Shown piece by piece: positions 15,930 through 22,851 of a DNA stretch of 35,492 nucleotides (positions within the stretch are counted from its first letter, which is position 1; each line of letters opens with the position of its first letter). The stretch spans positions 1 to 35,492 of the forward strand of contig CAOJSG010000017.1 in the NCBI GenBank assembly GCA_948442615.1, in the 5' to 3' direction. Source of the DNA: an uncultured Alistipes sp. (lineage in GTDB: Bacteria; Bacteroidota; Bacteroidia; Bacteroidales; Rikenellaceae). A program made the position numbers and the translations under genes. The notes beneath the pieces were generated by a model that saw only the letters and a program-made list of their open reading frames with translations, searched no databases and was not told where the DNA came from.

Positions 15930-17963
15930 ATGAAAAAACAGATCGTCTCGCTGCTGCTGCTCCTTGCCGGCTTCGCCGCAACGGCGCGCGAAATCTATCC
16001 GCTGAACGAAGGTTGGCGGTTCTTTTTCAAATCGGAGAACAGCAGCGACAACGCACGGCAGATCACGCTGCCGCACACCTGGAATACCGACACGGGAGGG
16101 AGCGGATTCTTCCTGGAGACCACGGCCAACTACCAGAACGACTTCTTCATCCCCGAGGAGTGGGCCTCGAAACGGCTCTTCGTCCGGTTCTACGGCGTGC
16201 AGAACGTCGCCGACCTCTTCGTGAACGGCTACCACGTGGGCGAGCACCGCGGAGGCGCCACGGCGTTCGCATTCGAAATCACCGACAAGATCCGCTTCGG
16301 CGCGGACAACGCACTCACGGTGGTGGCGAGCAACTATGCGCGCCCCGACGTGCTGCCCGGCTCCACCGACACGAATCTCTACGGCGGCATCTACCGCGAA
16401 GCCGAGCTGATCGTCACCGACCGCACGGCCGTGTCGCCACTCTATCTGGGCACCGACGGCATCCTCATCCGTCCGACGGAGGTGAACGAGGCGGACGTGC
16501 AGGGCGAAGCGACCGTCCATCTCATCAGTCCGAGCAACAACGCGGCCTGCCAGCTCACGCTGGAGATCACGGCGCCGGACGGCCGGACGGTCTTCTCGCG
16601 CACGCAGCGGACCCGCATCGACGGCAAGCCCGTCGTCGTTCCGTTCCACTTCGACCGACCGGAGCTGTGGAGCCCGCAGTCGCCCGCGCTCTACCGCGTG
16701 ACGGCCTGCGTGGAGACCGACGATACCCGGGATGCGGTCACCGTGCGCACGGGATTCCGCGACATCGGCACCTCGGCGGGCGGAGGGTTCCGGCTCAACG
16801 GCACGAAGATCCCGCTGCGCGGCGTGGCGCTCTACCACGACAACGCCACCTCGGGCGGCGCCCTCACCGCCGAAGACTACGACGCCGACCTGGCCCGCAT
16901 CCGCACCCTGGGCGCCAACGCCGTACGGTCGGCCCTGATGCCGCACGACCGCTATTTCTACGACCGATGCGACGAAACGGGGCTGCTCGCATGGGTCGAC
17001 ATGCCCCTGCACCGCGCCCCCTTCCTGGGCGACATCGCCTATTACGCCACGCCGCAGTTCGAGGAGAACGGCCGCCAGCAGCTGCGCGAAATCATCGCCC
17101 AGCATCAGAACCATCCTTCGGTCGTCATGTGGGGCATCTACTCGCTGCTGTGGACCCGCGGAGACAACGCGGTGCCCTATGTGTCGGCGCTCAACCGGCT
17201 GGCGCACGAGATGGATCCCTCGCGTCCGACCGTGGCGTGCAGCGACCAGAACGGCGAGATCAACTTCGTGACCGATCTGATCGTCTGGCAGCAGAACGTG
17301 GGATGGGACAAGGGCTCGACCGACGACGTGAAGGTCTGGCGCGACCAGCTGGGCAAAAACTGGTCGCATCTGCGTTCGGGCGTCTGCTACGGCGGAAGCG
17401 GCTTCACGGGCCATCAGAGCCATACGGCCTCGACGCTGCCCTGCACCAACCGGATGCCCGAAGCGCGGCAGACGCGGTTCCACGAGGAGTATGCCCGCAA
17501 CCTCCAGAACGATTCGCTCTTCTGGGGCATATGGATCAACAACATGTTCGACTACGGATCGGCCCGCCGCCCCTACGGACTGAACGGCGCGGGGCTGGCG
17601 ACCATCGACCGCCGCACCTGCAAGGACGCCTACTACCTCTACAAGGCGCTGTGGAGCAAATCCGAGCCGACGCTGCACCTCACGGGCAAGCGCGACCGGC
17701 TGCGCGAGGGCGAACGCCAGGCCTTCAAGGTCTACTCCTCAGTCGGGATGCCGCTGCTGCTGGTCGGCGCCGACACGGTCGCCATGAGCGAATACGCAGC
17801 CTGCCAATACGTCTCGGATTCGGTGTCGCTGCGGGGCAAGGTGCGGATCCGGGTGTCGGCCGACAAACTGCGCGACAGCATGGATCTCACCGTAGGCACC
17901 GTCTTAAAACCGAAACGGACTGCCGTCCTTCGGCGAACAACAGGTCCGCAAACGACAAATTAG
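15930..17963 (+). CDS. Glycoside hydrolase family 2-like protein lacking both catalytic glutamates
   Basis: A 677-residue exported protein with GH2 architecture: signal peptide (1-19, ending ATA), jelly-roll sugar-binding domain (about 22-190, PHTWN, GYHVGEHRGG), Ig-like domain (about 195-290), and a TIM barrel (about 295-600, ending FWGIWINNMFDYGSARR and GLATIDRRTCKDAYYLYK). In active relatives the acid/base is the Glu of an NHPSxxxWGxxNE motif; here NHPSVVMWGIYSLL places Ser405-Leu406 at Asn-Glu. The nucleophile normally sits in SEYGAGG; here GVCYGGSG places Cys486 at the Glu. Both replacements are clear in the DNA and the frame is intact. It may be a carbohydrate-binding pseudoenzyme or have changed chemistry. 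Its 3' end overlaps the convergent wbqC-like gene by 77 bp. Confidence 0.88.
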   Translation: MKKQIVSLLLLLAGFAATAREIYPLNEGWRFFFKSENSSDNARQITLPHTWNTDTGGSGFFLETTANYQNDFFIPEEWASKRLFVRFYGVQNVADLFVNGYHVGEHRGGATAFAFEITDKIRFGADNALTVVASNYARPDVLPGSTDTNLYGGIYREAELIVTDRTAVSPLYLGTDGILIRPTEVNEADVQGEATVHLISPSNNAACQLTLEITAPDGRTVFSRTQRTRIDGKPVVVPFHFDRPELWSPQSPALYRVTACVETDDTRDAVTVRTGFRDIGTSAGGGFRLNGTKIPLRGVALYHDNATSGGALTAEDYDADLARIRTLGANAVRSALMPHDRYFYDRCDETGLLAWVDMPLHRAPFLGDIAYYATPQFEENGRQQLREIIAQHQNHPSVVMWGIYSLLWTRGDNAVPYVSALNRLAHEMDPSRPTVACSDQNGEINFVTDLIVWQQNVGWDKGSTDDVKVWRDQLGKNWSHLRSGVCYGGSGFTGHQSHTASTLPCTNRMPEARQTRFHEEYARNLQNDSLFWGIWINNMFDYGSARRPYGLNGAGLATIDRRTCKDAYYLYKALWSKSEPTLHLTGKRDRLREGERQAFKVYSSVGMPLLLVGADTVAMSEYAACQYVSDSVSLRGKVRIRVSADKLRDSMDLTVGTVLKPKRTAVLRRTTGPQTTN

Positions 17964-18489
17964 GGACGAAATCCATCCGGTCCGAAAAGACCTGCACGTA
18001 AGACTCGGCGGCGAACGCCGGGTCTTTCGCGTGTTTGGGCCGGAGGTCCAGATCGCCGGGGCGTGCCTCGACATAGCTTTCGGAGATCCGCGGCCGGCGG
18101 TCGACCGCCGCCAGGTCGAGCAGCACGCCGAGCAGGCCGAGGTCGTAGTCGACCAGCCCGTCGAACCGCTGCGTATAGAAGCGTTCGAGATAGGGGGCGA
18201 AATAGGCGAAGTAGGGCGAAGCCCCGTAGGCCGAGACGAGCGCCAGCCAGTGCTGGTGCTGCCAGCGTTTCGAATAGTCGATGCGCACGTCGCGGACAGG
18301 CGTCTGCGGACGGTTGGCGTCGCGCAGGTGCACGGTGAGATCCATCGGGCCGTGCGCCGTCAGGATCCGCGCCCGATTACGCTGCGAGCGTTTGACGTAG
18401 TGTTCGCCCACGTCGATCACGCACTCGTCCCGCAGCAGATGCGCGACATAGGCCACCGAGGGCAGATAGGCTGCTGGTAAAATCGTCAT
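17887..18489 (-). CDS. WbqC-like family protein
   Basis: A 200-residue protein of the WbqC family, found in many Bacteroidetes and in polysaccharide clusters elsewhere; the biochemical role is not established. Family landmarks are the N-terminal AAYLPSVAYVAHLL, CVIDVGEHYVKRSQRNR (about 23-39), the WQHQHWLALVSAYGASPYF block (about 76-94) and the C-terminal FVPNLSFADLLFAEG (about 173-187). The conserved C-terminus lies within the 77 bp shared with the GH2 gene on the opposite strand, so this gene is probably the older occupant and the GH2 reading frame extends into it. ATG at 18487-18489. No polysaccharide genes are nearby. Confidence 0.85.
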   Translation of the reverse strand: MTILPAAYLPSVAYVAHLLRDECVIDVGEHYVKRSQRNRARILTAHGPMDLTVHLRDANRPQTPVRDVRIDYSKRWQHQHWLALVSAYGASPYFAYFAPYLERFYTQRFDGLVDYDLGLLGVLLDLAAVDRRPRISESYVEARPGDLDLRPKHAKDPAFAAESYVQVFSDRMDFVPNLSFADLLFAEGRQSVSVLRRCLR

Positions 18490-18522
18490 ACGAGCATGGT
18501 ATTCGGCGCCGGGACGCCAGAC

Positions 18523-18576
18523 CCGGCCGGTTCGAACGGCCGGGGCCGCAAAACGGCATGCCGTCCGCGGCCCCGG
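18523..18576. terminator. Pair of GC-rich hairpins upstream of the wbqC-like gene
   Basis: CCGGCCG/CGGCCGG flank TTCGAA (18523-18543), followed directly by CCGGGGCCGC (18540-18549) pairing with GCGGCCCCGG (18567-18576) with an inner ACGGCATGCCGT palindrome. They lie 28 bp after the coiled-coil gene stop on the minus strand, so they probably end that transcript, though no minus-strand T-run is present. Confidence 0.5.
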
Positions 18577-18604
18577 TCCTTTTCGCGGCGTGCGCGCCCG
18601 GCGG

Positions 18605-19537
18605 CTATCGCATCGCGATCTCGGACGAGCCGATCAGATAGCCGTCGCAGTAGAGCTGCACGAGGTAGGTTCCCGCAGCGAAGCCCGAACTGTTGAAGAA
18701 GATACCCACGGCGAGGTCCTGGTTCTGGTAATCGACGCTGCGCGAGGCCGAATAGCTCAGCCGTTCGCCCTCGAACTCGAAGGTGGGCATCGCCTCGGTG
18801 GTCAGCACGTAGCCGTCGGGCGAGGTGATGCGCACGTAGATCGTACGTTCGCCGGGCGTGGCCAGCTCGTTGGCCGACAGGACGAAATCCGTCCGCAGAC
18901 GCTGGGCGTTCCGAATGCGGGATACCTCCTTGCTCTTGGCGTTGAGCGCCGTCAGACGGATGTCGCGCGCACGGACCACCGACCCGACGCGCACCTTGTT
19001 GTTCAGTTCGGCCGCCTTCTCCTCGGCCACCTCGGCGCGCAGGTTGGCCGACGAAATCTCCTTGCGGTAGCTGACGTTCTCCCTGATGAGCTGCTTGTTG
19101 AGCGAATTGAGCGAATCGATCTGGTGCAGATAGCCGCGCATGATCGTCCGCAGCGTCCCGACCTCCTTCTCGTACTGCTTGATCTTGGCCAGGTTCCAGC
19201 TGCGCTCCTTCTTCAGCCGCGTCATGAGCGAATCGGCGCGCTGCCGTTCGAAATCGAGGTTGGCGCTGATCGTATCGTTGGAGATGCGGAGGTTGTCGTA
19301 GTCGTCCATCAGCCGGCCCAGGTCGTTCTGGATCGAATCGCGGTCGGACTGCAGCAGCTGGTTGTCGAGCATCTGCTGACGGTGCATGCTGAAATAGAGG
19401 ACCGACAAGGCGACCAGAATGACCGAAAGGATGACGATCACGATCCGGTAGCCGCGGATGGACTTGCCCGCATCGGGCTGCGGCAGATCGTCGTCTTCGA
19501 ATTCCGAGGGATCGTAGCCCAGGTTGTTCTCTTCCAT
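18605..19537 (-). CDS. Membrane-anchored coiled-coil protein, unknown function
   Basis: A 310-residue protein. An acidic N-terminus (MEENNLGYDPSEFEDDDLPQ) precedes one hydrophobic helix (about 31-51), a long coiled coil (about 55-195, rich in Asp, Leu, Lys and Ser repeats such as LKKERSWNLAKIKQYEKEV), and a beta-rich C-terminal domain (about 215-310) with TIYVRITSPDGYVLTTE and GTYLVQLYCDG, resembling small immunoglobulin-like folds. This puts the coiled coil and C-terminal domain probably in the periplasm. I know similar uncharacterised Bacteroidetes proteins but no named family. ATG at 19535-19537 is used; the open frame upstream covers the promoter. The gene is driven from a tandem promoter array. 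Confidence 0.75.
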   Translation of the reverse strand: MEENNLGYDPSEFEDDDLPQPDAGKSIRGYRIVIVILSVILVALSVLYFSMHRQQMLDNQLLQSDRDSIQNDLGRLMDDYDNLRISNDTISANLDFERQRADSLMTRLKKERSWNLAKIKQYEKEVGTLRTIMRGYLHQIDSLNSLNKQLIRENVSYRKEISSANLRAEVAEEKAAELNNKVRVGSVVRARDIRLTALNAKSKEVSRIRNAQRLRTDFVLSANELATPGERTIYVRITSPDGYVLTTEAMPTFEFEGERLSYSASRSVDYQNQDLAVGIFFNSSGFAAGTYLVQLYCDGYLIGSSEIAMR

Positions 19538-19627
19538 CGTGTTCGTGATTTGAGGCGGGGACGGATCCGCTCCGCAGCGATTCGGAATCGTCTGCGGCAA
19601 TCCGCCCGAGCCGGGGTTCATTCGGGG

Positions 19628-19659
19628 CAAAGATACGAATAAGCGAGCGCAGTGCCAAA
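19628..19659 (-). promoter_or_regulatory. Gene-proximal promoter of the coiled-coil gene
   Basis: Minus strand: TTTG (19659-19656), 20-nt spacer, TATCTTTG (19635-19628). This is the most canonical of several similar promoter-like units in the upstream array. Leader about 85 nt. Confidence 0.85.
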
Positions 19660-19903
19660 TCTATTTGTGCATTGTCGGGCGGAAGTATCTAAGACGAAGT
19701 CAAAGATACGAAAAGTCGCGGGCAGAAACAAGCGTTCGCCCGATTATGCCGGACGGAATATCTTCGTCGCAGCCAAAGATACGAATGAGCGGGTGCAAAA
19801 GCGAGCCCGCCCGCATTTTGCCGGGCGAAAGAGTCCAAACAGCAGCCGGAAGATACGGAAAGTCGGGTGCAGAAAGAGGGCAGGTCCGATTATGCGGAGC
19901 CCC
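19628..19903. repeat. Degenerate 73-bp tandem repeats carrying promoter boxes
   Basis: Three units of exactly 73 bp start at 19628, 19701 and 19774, and a partial, more decayed fourth at 19847. Each full unit begins CAAAGATACGAA and shares the following AGCG/TCG-rich block and a GGCGGAA...TATCT block near positions 50-63. On the minus strand each of the first three units ends in TATCTTTG, a -7 box; the -33 position reads TTTG, CTTG, CTCG in order of distance from the gene. It lies in a 376-bp gap without genes (19664-20040). Confidence 0.85.
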
Positions 19904-19992
19904 GAGCGCGCGGACGCTGTCCGGATCCGGGAAACGGCCGTGCGGCGACGCGGCCGTTCCGGCGCGATTCTCCCGCGGGACCTTTCCGCGGC

Positions 19993-20031
19993 GGGCGGAT
20001 CGGACGGGTGCTCGGACGGGCGGATCGGACG
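19993..20031 (+). repeat. 14-bp direct repeat downstream of the LD-carboxypeptidase gene
   Basis: GGGCGGATCGGACG occurs at 19993-20006 and again at 20018-20031 (25-bp period). No function is evident; it sits within 50 bp of the LD-carboxypeptidase stop. Confidence 0.7.
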
Positions 20032-20040
20032 CCGGCGGTC

Positions 20041-21024
20041 TCAGAAGCGGATCGAGGCGCCCCGGTCGTCGACCTCGACCTCCGTCACGCGCCCCATGTA
20101 GAGCGACAGGTTGGGCTCCTCGTGTCCGGCCGGAAATCCGTAGACGACCGGGATGCCCAGCGGTGCGGCGTAAGCGTCGATCACCTCGTAGATCTCCTCC
20201 GCGCCGAACTTGTCGACCCCCGCCGTCTCGGTGAAATGGCCCACGATCAGGGCGGAGAGCTGCGCCAGCTTGCCGGTCCGGAGCAGCTGCTGCATCATGC
20301 GGTCGATGCGGTAGGCAAACTCCCCCACCTCCTCGATAAACAGCACCGTGGGTTCGTCGAGGTACAGCCCCTCGGGGGTGCCGATCGTCGCGCAGATCAG
20401 CGACAGATTGCCGCCGGCCAGGCGTCCGGTCGCCCGGCCGGGACGGTTGAGCGGATGGGGCAGCACGTCGATGCGCTCCAGTTCGCCGAAGAGCGCGGCA
20501 CGCAGCGCCTCGGCCGAAGGATCCTCCTCGTCGAAGCGGAACGAGACGGGCATCGCGCCGTGAATGCTCTCCACGTTGCGCGTGCGCAGCGCCAGGTGCA
20601 GCAGGGTGGCGTCGCTGAAGCCGACGAACCATTTGGGGCGTTCGCGCAGACGGGCGAGATCGAGCAGCGGCAGCAGCCGTACGGCGCCGTAACCGCCCCG
20701 GCAGGCGATGACGGCCTTCACCGACCGGTCGTCGAGCATGCGCTGCAGGTCGGCGGCGCGCTCGGCGTCGGTGCCCGCGAAATAGGGCTGGCTCCGGTCG
20801 GCGCAGTGCGCGCCGAAGAGGACGTGCAACCCCCACGACTCGAACCGTTCGCGGATCTTCGCCGTGTCGGTTTTCAGCGGAAGTTTGCCCGAGGGGGCGA
20901 CGATGCCGATCGTATCCCCCGCGTGCAGGTAGGTCGGGCGGACGAAGGGCGACGGCTCTTTGGCCCGAACGCCGGACGCCGCGCCGGCGAGGCCCACCAA
21001 GAGAAGCAGGATGAACGGTTTCAT
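20041..21024 (-). CDS. S66 family LD-carboxypeptidase
   Basis: Peptidoglycan-recycling type LD-carboxypeptidase that removes the terminal D-Ala from tetrapeptides. The 327-residue protein has a signal peptide (MKPFILLLLVGLAGAASG), so unlike cytoplasmic LdcA it is probably exported. S66 landmarks are VAPSG (42-46), CRGGYGAVRLL (108-118), the nucleophile Ser137 in VGFSDAT, GGNLSLICATIGTPEG, the Glu of LFIEEVGE and the His of GHFTE. ATG at 21022-21024 overlaps the MFS stop by 4 bp (ATGA), so the two genes are translationally coupled. It has no visible promoter of its own. Confidence 0.94.
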   Translation of the reverse strand: MKPFILLLLVGLAGAASGVRAKEPSPFVRPTYLHAGDTIGIVAPSGKLPLKTDTAKIRERFESWGLHVLFGAHCADRSQPYFAGTDAERAADLQRMLDDRSVKAVIACRGGYGAVRLLPLLDLARLRERPKWFVGFSDATLLHLALRTRNVESIHGAMPVSFRFDEEDPSAEALRAALFGELERIDVLPHPLNRPGRATGRLAGGNLSLICATIGTPEGLYLDEPTVLFIEEVGEFAYRIDRMMQQLLRTGKLAQLSALIVGHFTETAGVDKFGAEEIYEVIDAYAAPLGIPVVYGFPAGHEEPNLSLYMGRVTEVEVDDRGASIRF

Positions 21025-22394
21025 GTGCGGGGATGTTTCGATCGGGGGACGAGCGCCTCGGGCAGGGCCAGCGAGAGGCGCGAGAAGCTGACGACGGCTC
21101 CGGCCGCGGCGCAGGCGGCGGCTACGGCGAGGGCCGTGTGGGTGCTGTGCGCCGGCGCGATGCGGAACAGCAGCGCCATGAGGGCGGCTCCCGACGTCTG
21201 GCCGAGCAGCCGGGCCGTGGCGAGCATACCGCTGGCGCTGCCGCTCCGGGCGGGCGGCGCCGATGCGATCAGCACGCTGTTGTTGGGCGACTGGAAGAGG
21301 GCGAATCCCGTGCCGCAGAGCATCAGCCGCCAAACGATGTCCGCGGCCGAAGGGACCCCGGGGAGCAGGGCGAGCGCCGCCAGCCCTGCGGCCATGGCGG
21401 CGAGGCCCGCGCCGCCCAGCACGCCGGCGTGGACGCGTCCGACGAGCATGCCGGCCGTCGGGGCCGCGATCATGATGACGGCGGGCCAGGCCGTGAGGAT
21501 CAGCCCCATCCGCACCTCGTCGCAGCCGCATTCGTGCTGGAGGAAGAACGGGAGCGCCACCATGGCGAGCATCTGGGCCGTGTAGGAGCAGACCGACGTG
21601 AGGATCGAGACCGAAAAGATCGGGATGCGCAGCAGGTCGAACGGCAGCAGCGGACGGGGCTTGCGGAGCTGGCTGCGCACGAAAAAGAGGCCGATGCACG
21701 CCGAGGCGGCGAGCATGGCTGCGATCGCCGCCGGGTCGAGGTCGTGCGAGAAGCCTTCGATCGAGGCGATCAACAGGCCGAACGTCAGGGCGTTGAGCAG
21801 CGCGTCGCGCCAGTCGAAGCGGCGGCCGTCGGCCCGCACCGGATTCGCGGGCAGGAACCGGCCGCTCAGCGTCAGGGCGACCAGCCCGATCGGGATGTTG
21901 ACGGCGAAGAGCCAGGGCCACGGGGCCGTCGAGAGGATGGCTGCGGCCAGCGTGGGGCCCGCCACCGAGGCGACGGCGACCACCGTGGCGTTGATCCCCA
22001 TGCCGCGGCCCAGCTGCGCACGGGGATAGATGATGCGGATGAGCGTGGTGTTGACCGACGTCACGGCCGCGGCGCCGAGCCCTTGGGCGATGCGCGCCGC
22101 GAGGAGTGCGGGCAGCGTGCCGGCCAGAGCGCAGGCCGCCGAGGCCGCCGTGAAGAGCGCCAGTCCGGCGACGTAGATCTTCCGGTATCCGATCATCTCG
22201 CCCAGCGCCGCCAGCGGAAGCAGCGAGACGACGATGGCCGCCTGGTAGGCGTTGACGATCCACACGGAGTCGGCGGAGCTGATTCCCAGTTCGGCCGAGA
22301 GCGTGGGCAGCGCGACGTTGGCGATGGCGCCGTCGATGACGGCCAGCCCCACGCCGAATGCGACGGCGAGGATGGCCCCCAGACGCCGGGGCAT
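21021..22394 (-). CDS. DHA2-type MFS transporter
   Basis: A 457-residue inner-membrane drug/H+ antiporter-like protein. The first helix carries VIDGAIANVALPTL, the DHA2 (EmrB/QacA) signature of helix 1 with Asp, followed by WIVNAYQAAIV (helix 2), LAALGEMIGYRKIYV (motif A-like loop) and RIAQGLGAAAVTSVNTTLI (motif B with Arg). Many hydrophobic helices follow, consistent with 14. GTG at 22448 is open in frame but lies immediately after the -7 box; the ATG at 22392-22394 gives a 50-nt leader and starts cleanly at helix 1. It is the first gene of a two-gene unit with the LD-carboxypeptidase; substrate unknown. Confidence 0.88.
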   Translation of the reverse strand: MPRRLGAILAVAFGVGLAVIDGAIANVALPTLSAELGISSADSVWIVNAYQAAIVVSLLPLAALGEMIGYRKIYVAGLALFTAASAACALAGTLPALLAARIAQGLGAAAVTSVNTTLIRIIYPRAQLGRGMGINATVVAVASVAGPTLAAAILSTAPWPWLFAVNIPIGLVALTLSGRFLPANPVRADGRRFDWRDALLNALTFGLLIASIEGFSHDLDPAAIAAMLAASACIGLFFVRSQLRKPRPLLPFDLLRIPIFSVSILTSVCSYTAQMLAMVALPFFLQHECGCDEVRMGLILTAWPAVIMIAAPTAGMLVGRVHAGVLGGAGLAAMAAGLAALALLPGVPSAADIVWRLMLCGTGFALFQSPNNSVLIASAPPARSGSASGMLATARLLGQTSGAALMALLFRIAPAHSTHTALAVAAACAAAGAVVSFSRLSLALPEALVPRSKHPRT

Positions 22395-22452
22395 GGGCAG
22401 CCCGTCGCGAAGGGCGGCGGAATCGGATTGCGGAGAGGCGAAAAACACGCTG

Positions 22453-22483
22453 CAAAGGTAACGAAAAAACGGAGACCCGGCAA
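22453..22483 (-). promoter_or_regulatory. Promoter of the MFS-carboxypeptidase operon
   Basis: Minus strand: TTGC (22483-22480), 19-nt spacer, TACCTTTG (22460-22453). The -33 element lies inside the loop/stem of a terminator-like hairpin. Confidence 0.75.
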
Positions 22484-22496
22484 TCTCCGGGTCCCC
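22464..22496 (-). terminator. Intrinsic terminator just upstream of the MFS promoter
   Basis: GGAGACCCGG (22471-22480) pairs with CCGGGTCCCC (22487-22496), nine of ten positions, loop CAATCT. On the minus strand it is followed by GTTTTTTCG. It could stop a transcript from the promoter at 22620-22649 or from the U32 gene. Confidence 0.75.
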
Positions 22497-22615
22497 GTCG
22501 GACGGGACTTTTCAGTGCGGGTTTCGTTGCGTCGCCGGCGGATATCGCGCGCATCCGCCCATCCGGTTCGCGCAGCACGCGGGTATACGGGCCGCGTCAT
22601 GACGCCCGACCGCAT
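22464..22615 (-). ncRNA. Candidate small RNA or leader transcript
   Basis: A promoter at 22620-22649 and a terminator at 22464-22496 on the same strand bound a region of about 150 nt. The possible reading frames here are Arg-rich and run into the MFS gene out of frame, so they look non-coding. An ATG at 22613-22615 lies almost at the expected transcript start, so a short leader peptide cannot be excluded. No known RNA family recognised. Confidence 0.3.
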
Positions 22616-22619
22616 GAAG

Positions 22620-22649
22620 CAAAATTACGATATTTTTTTCGAAAAACAA
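22620..22649 (-). promoter_or_regulatory. Promoter in the U32-MFS gap
   Basis: Minus strand: TTG (22649-22647), 19-nt spacer, TAATTTTG (22627-22620). It sits in an AT-rich patch (22620-22680) of otherwise GC-rich sequence and points at the small terminated region, then the MFS operon. Confidence 0.6.
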
Positions 22650-22680
22650 TGATTTATTATTGAAAATCGATATTTTTTTC
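22628..22680 (+). repeat. 13-bp AT-rich direct repeat, 40-bp period
   Basis: CGATATTTTTTTC occurs at 22628-22640 and 22668-22680. Between them CAATGATTTATTATTG forms a short imperfect palindrome. The copies flank the -33 element of the promoter at 22620-22649, so they could be regulator-binding or UP-like elements. The rest of the gap to 22851 shows nothing identifiable. Confidence 0.75.
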
Positions 22681-22851
22681 ACATTCGGCCGCCGCCCGTC
22701 GTCCGGACTGCGCCGTCCTGCCGCCGCTGCTATCCGCCGCACGCGTCGGCGCCGGACGCTGCGGAATCCGGGAACAGAGCCGGTGCGCAGGCCCTCCCGG
22801 ATGCGGAGGCTACCGTCGACCGCGGCGCAGCGGAGAGGCCGGGAGCGCAGG

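Noticed and set aside
15786..17678. Minus-strand frame opposite the GH2 gene
   Set aside because: No motif; the plus-strand gene has complete GH2 architecture and a near-consensus promoter.
19628..19903. CRISPR array
   Set aside because: The units are tandem and homologous over their full 73 bp without conserved short repeats and unique spacers, and no cas gene is near.
22193..22615. 140-residue frame starting near the small-unit promoter
   Set aside because: Its second half is an out-of-frame reading of the MFS gene and the composition is Arg/Pro/Ser-rich.
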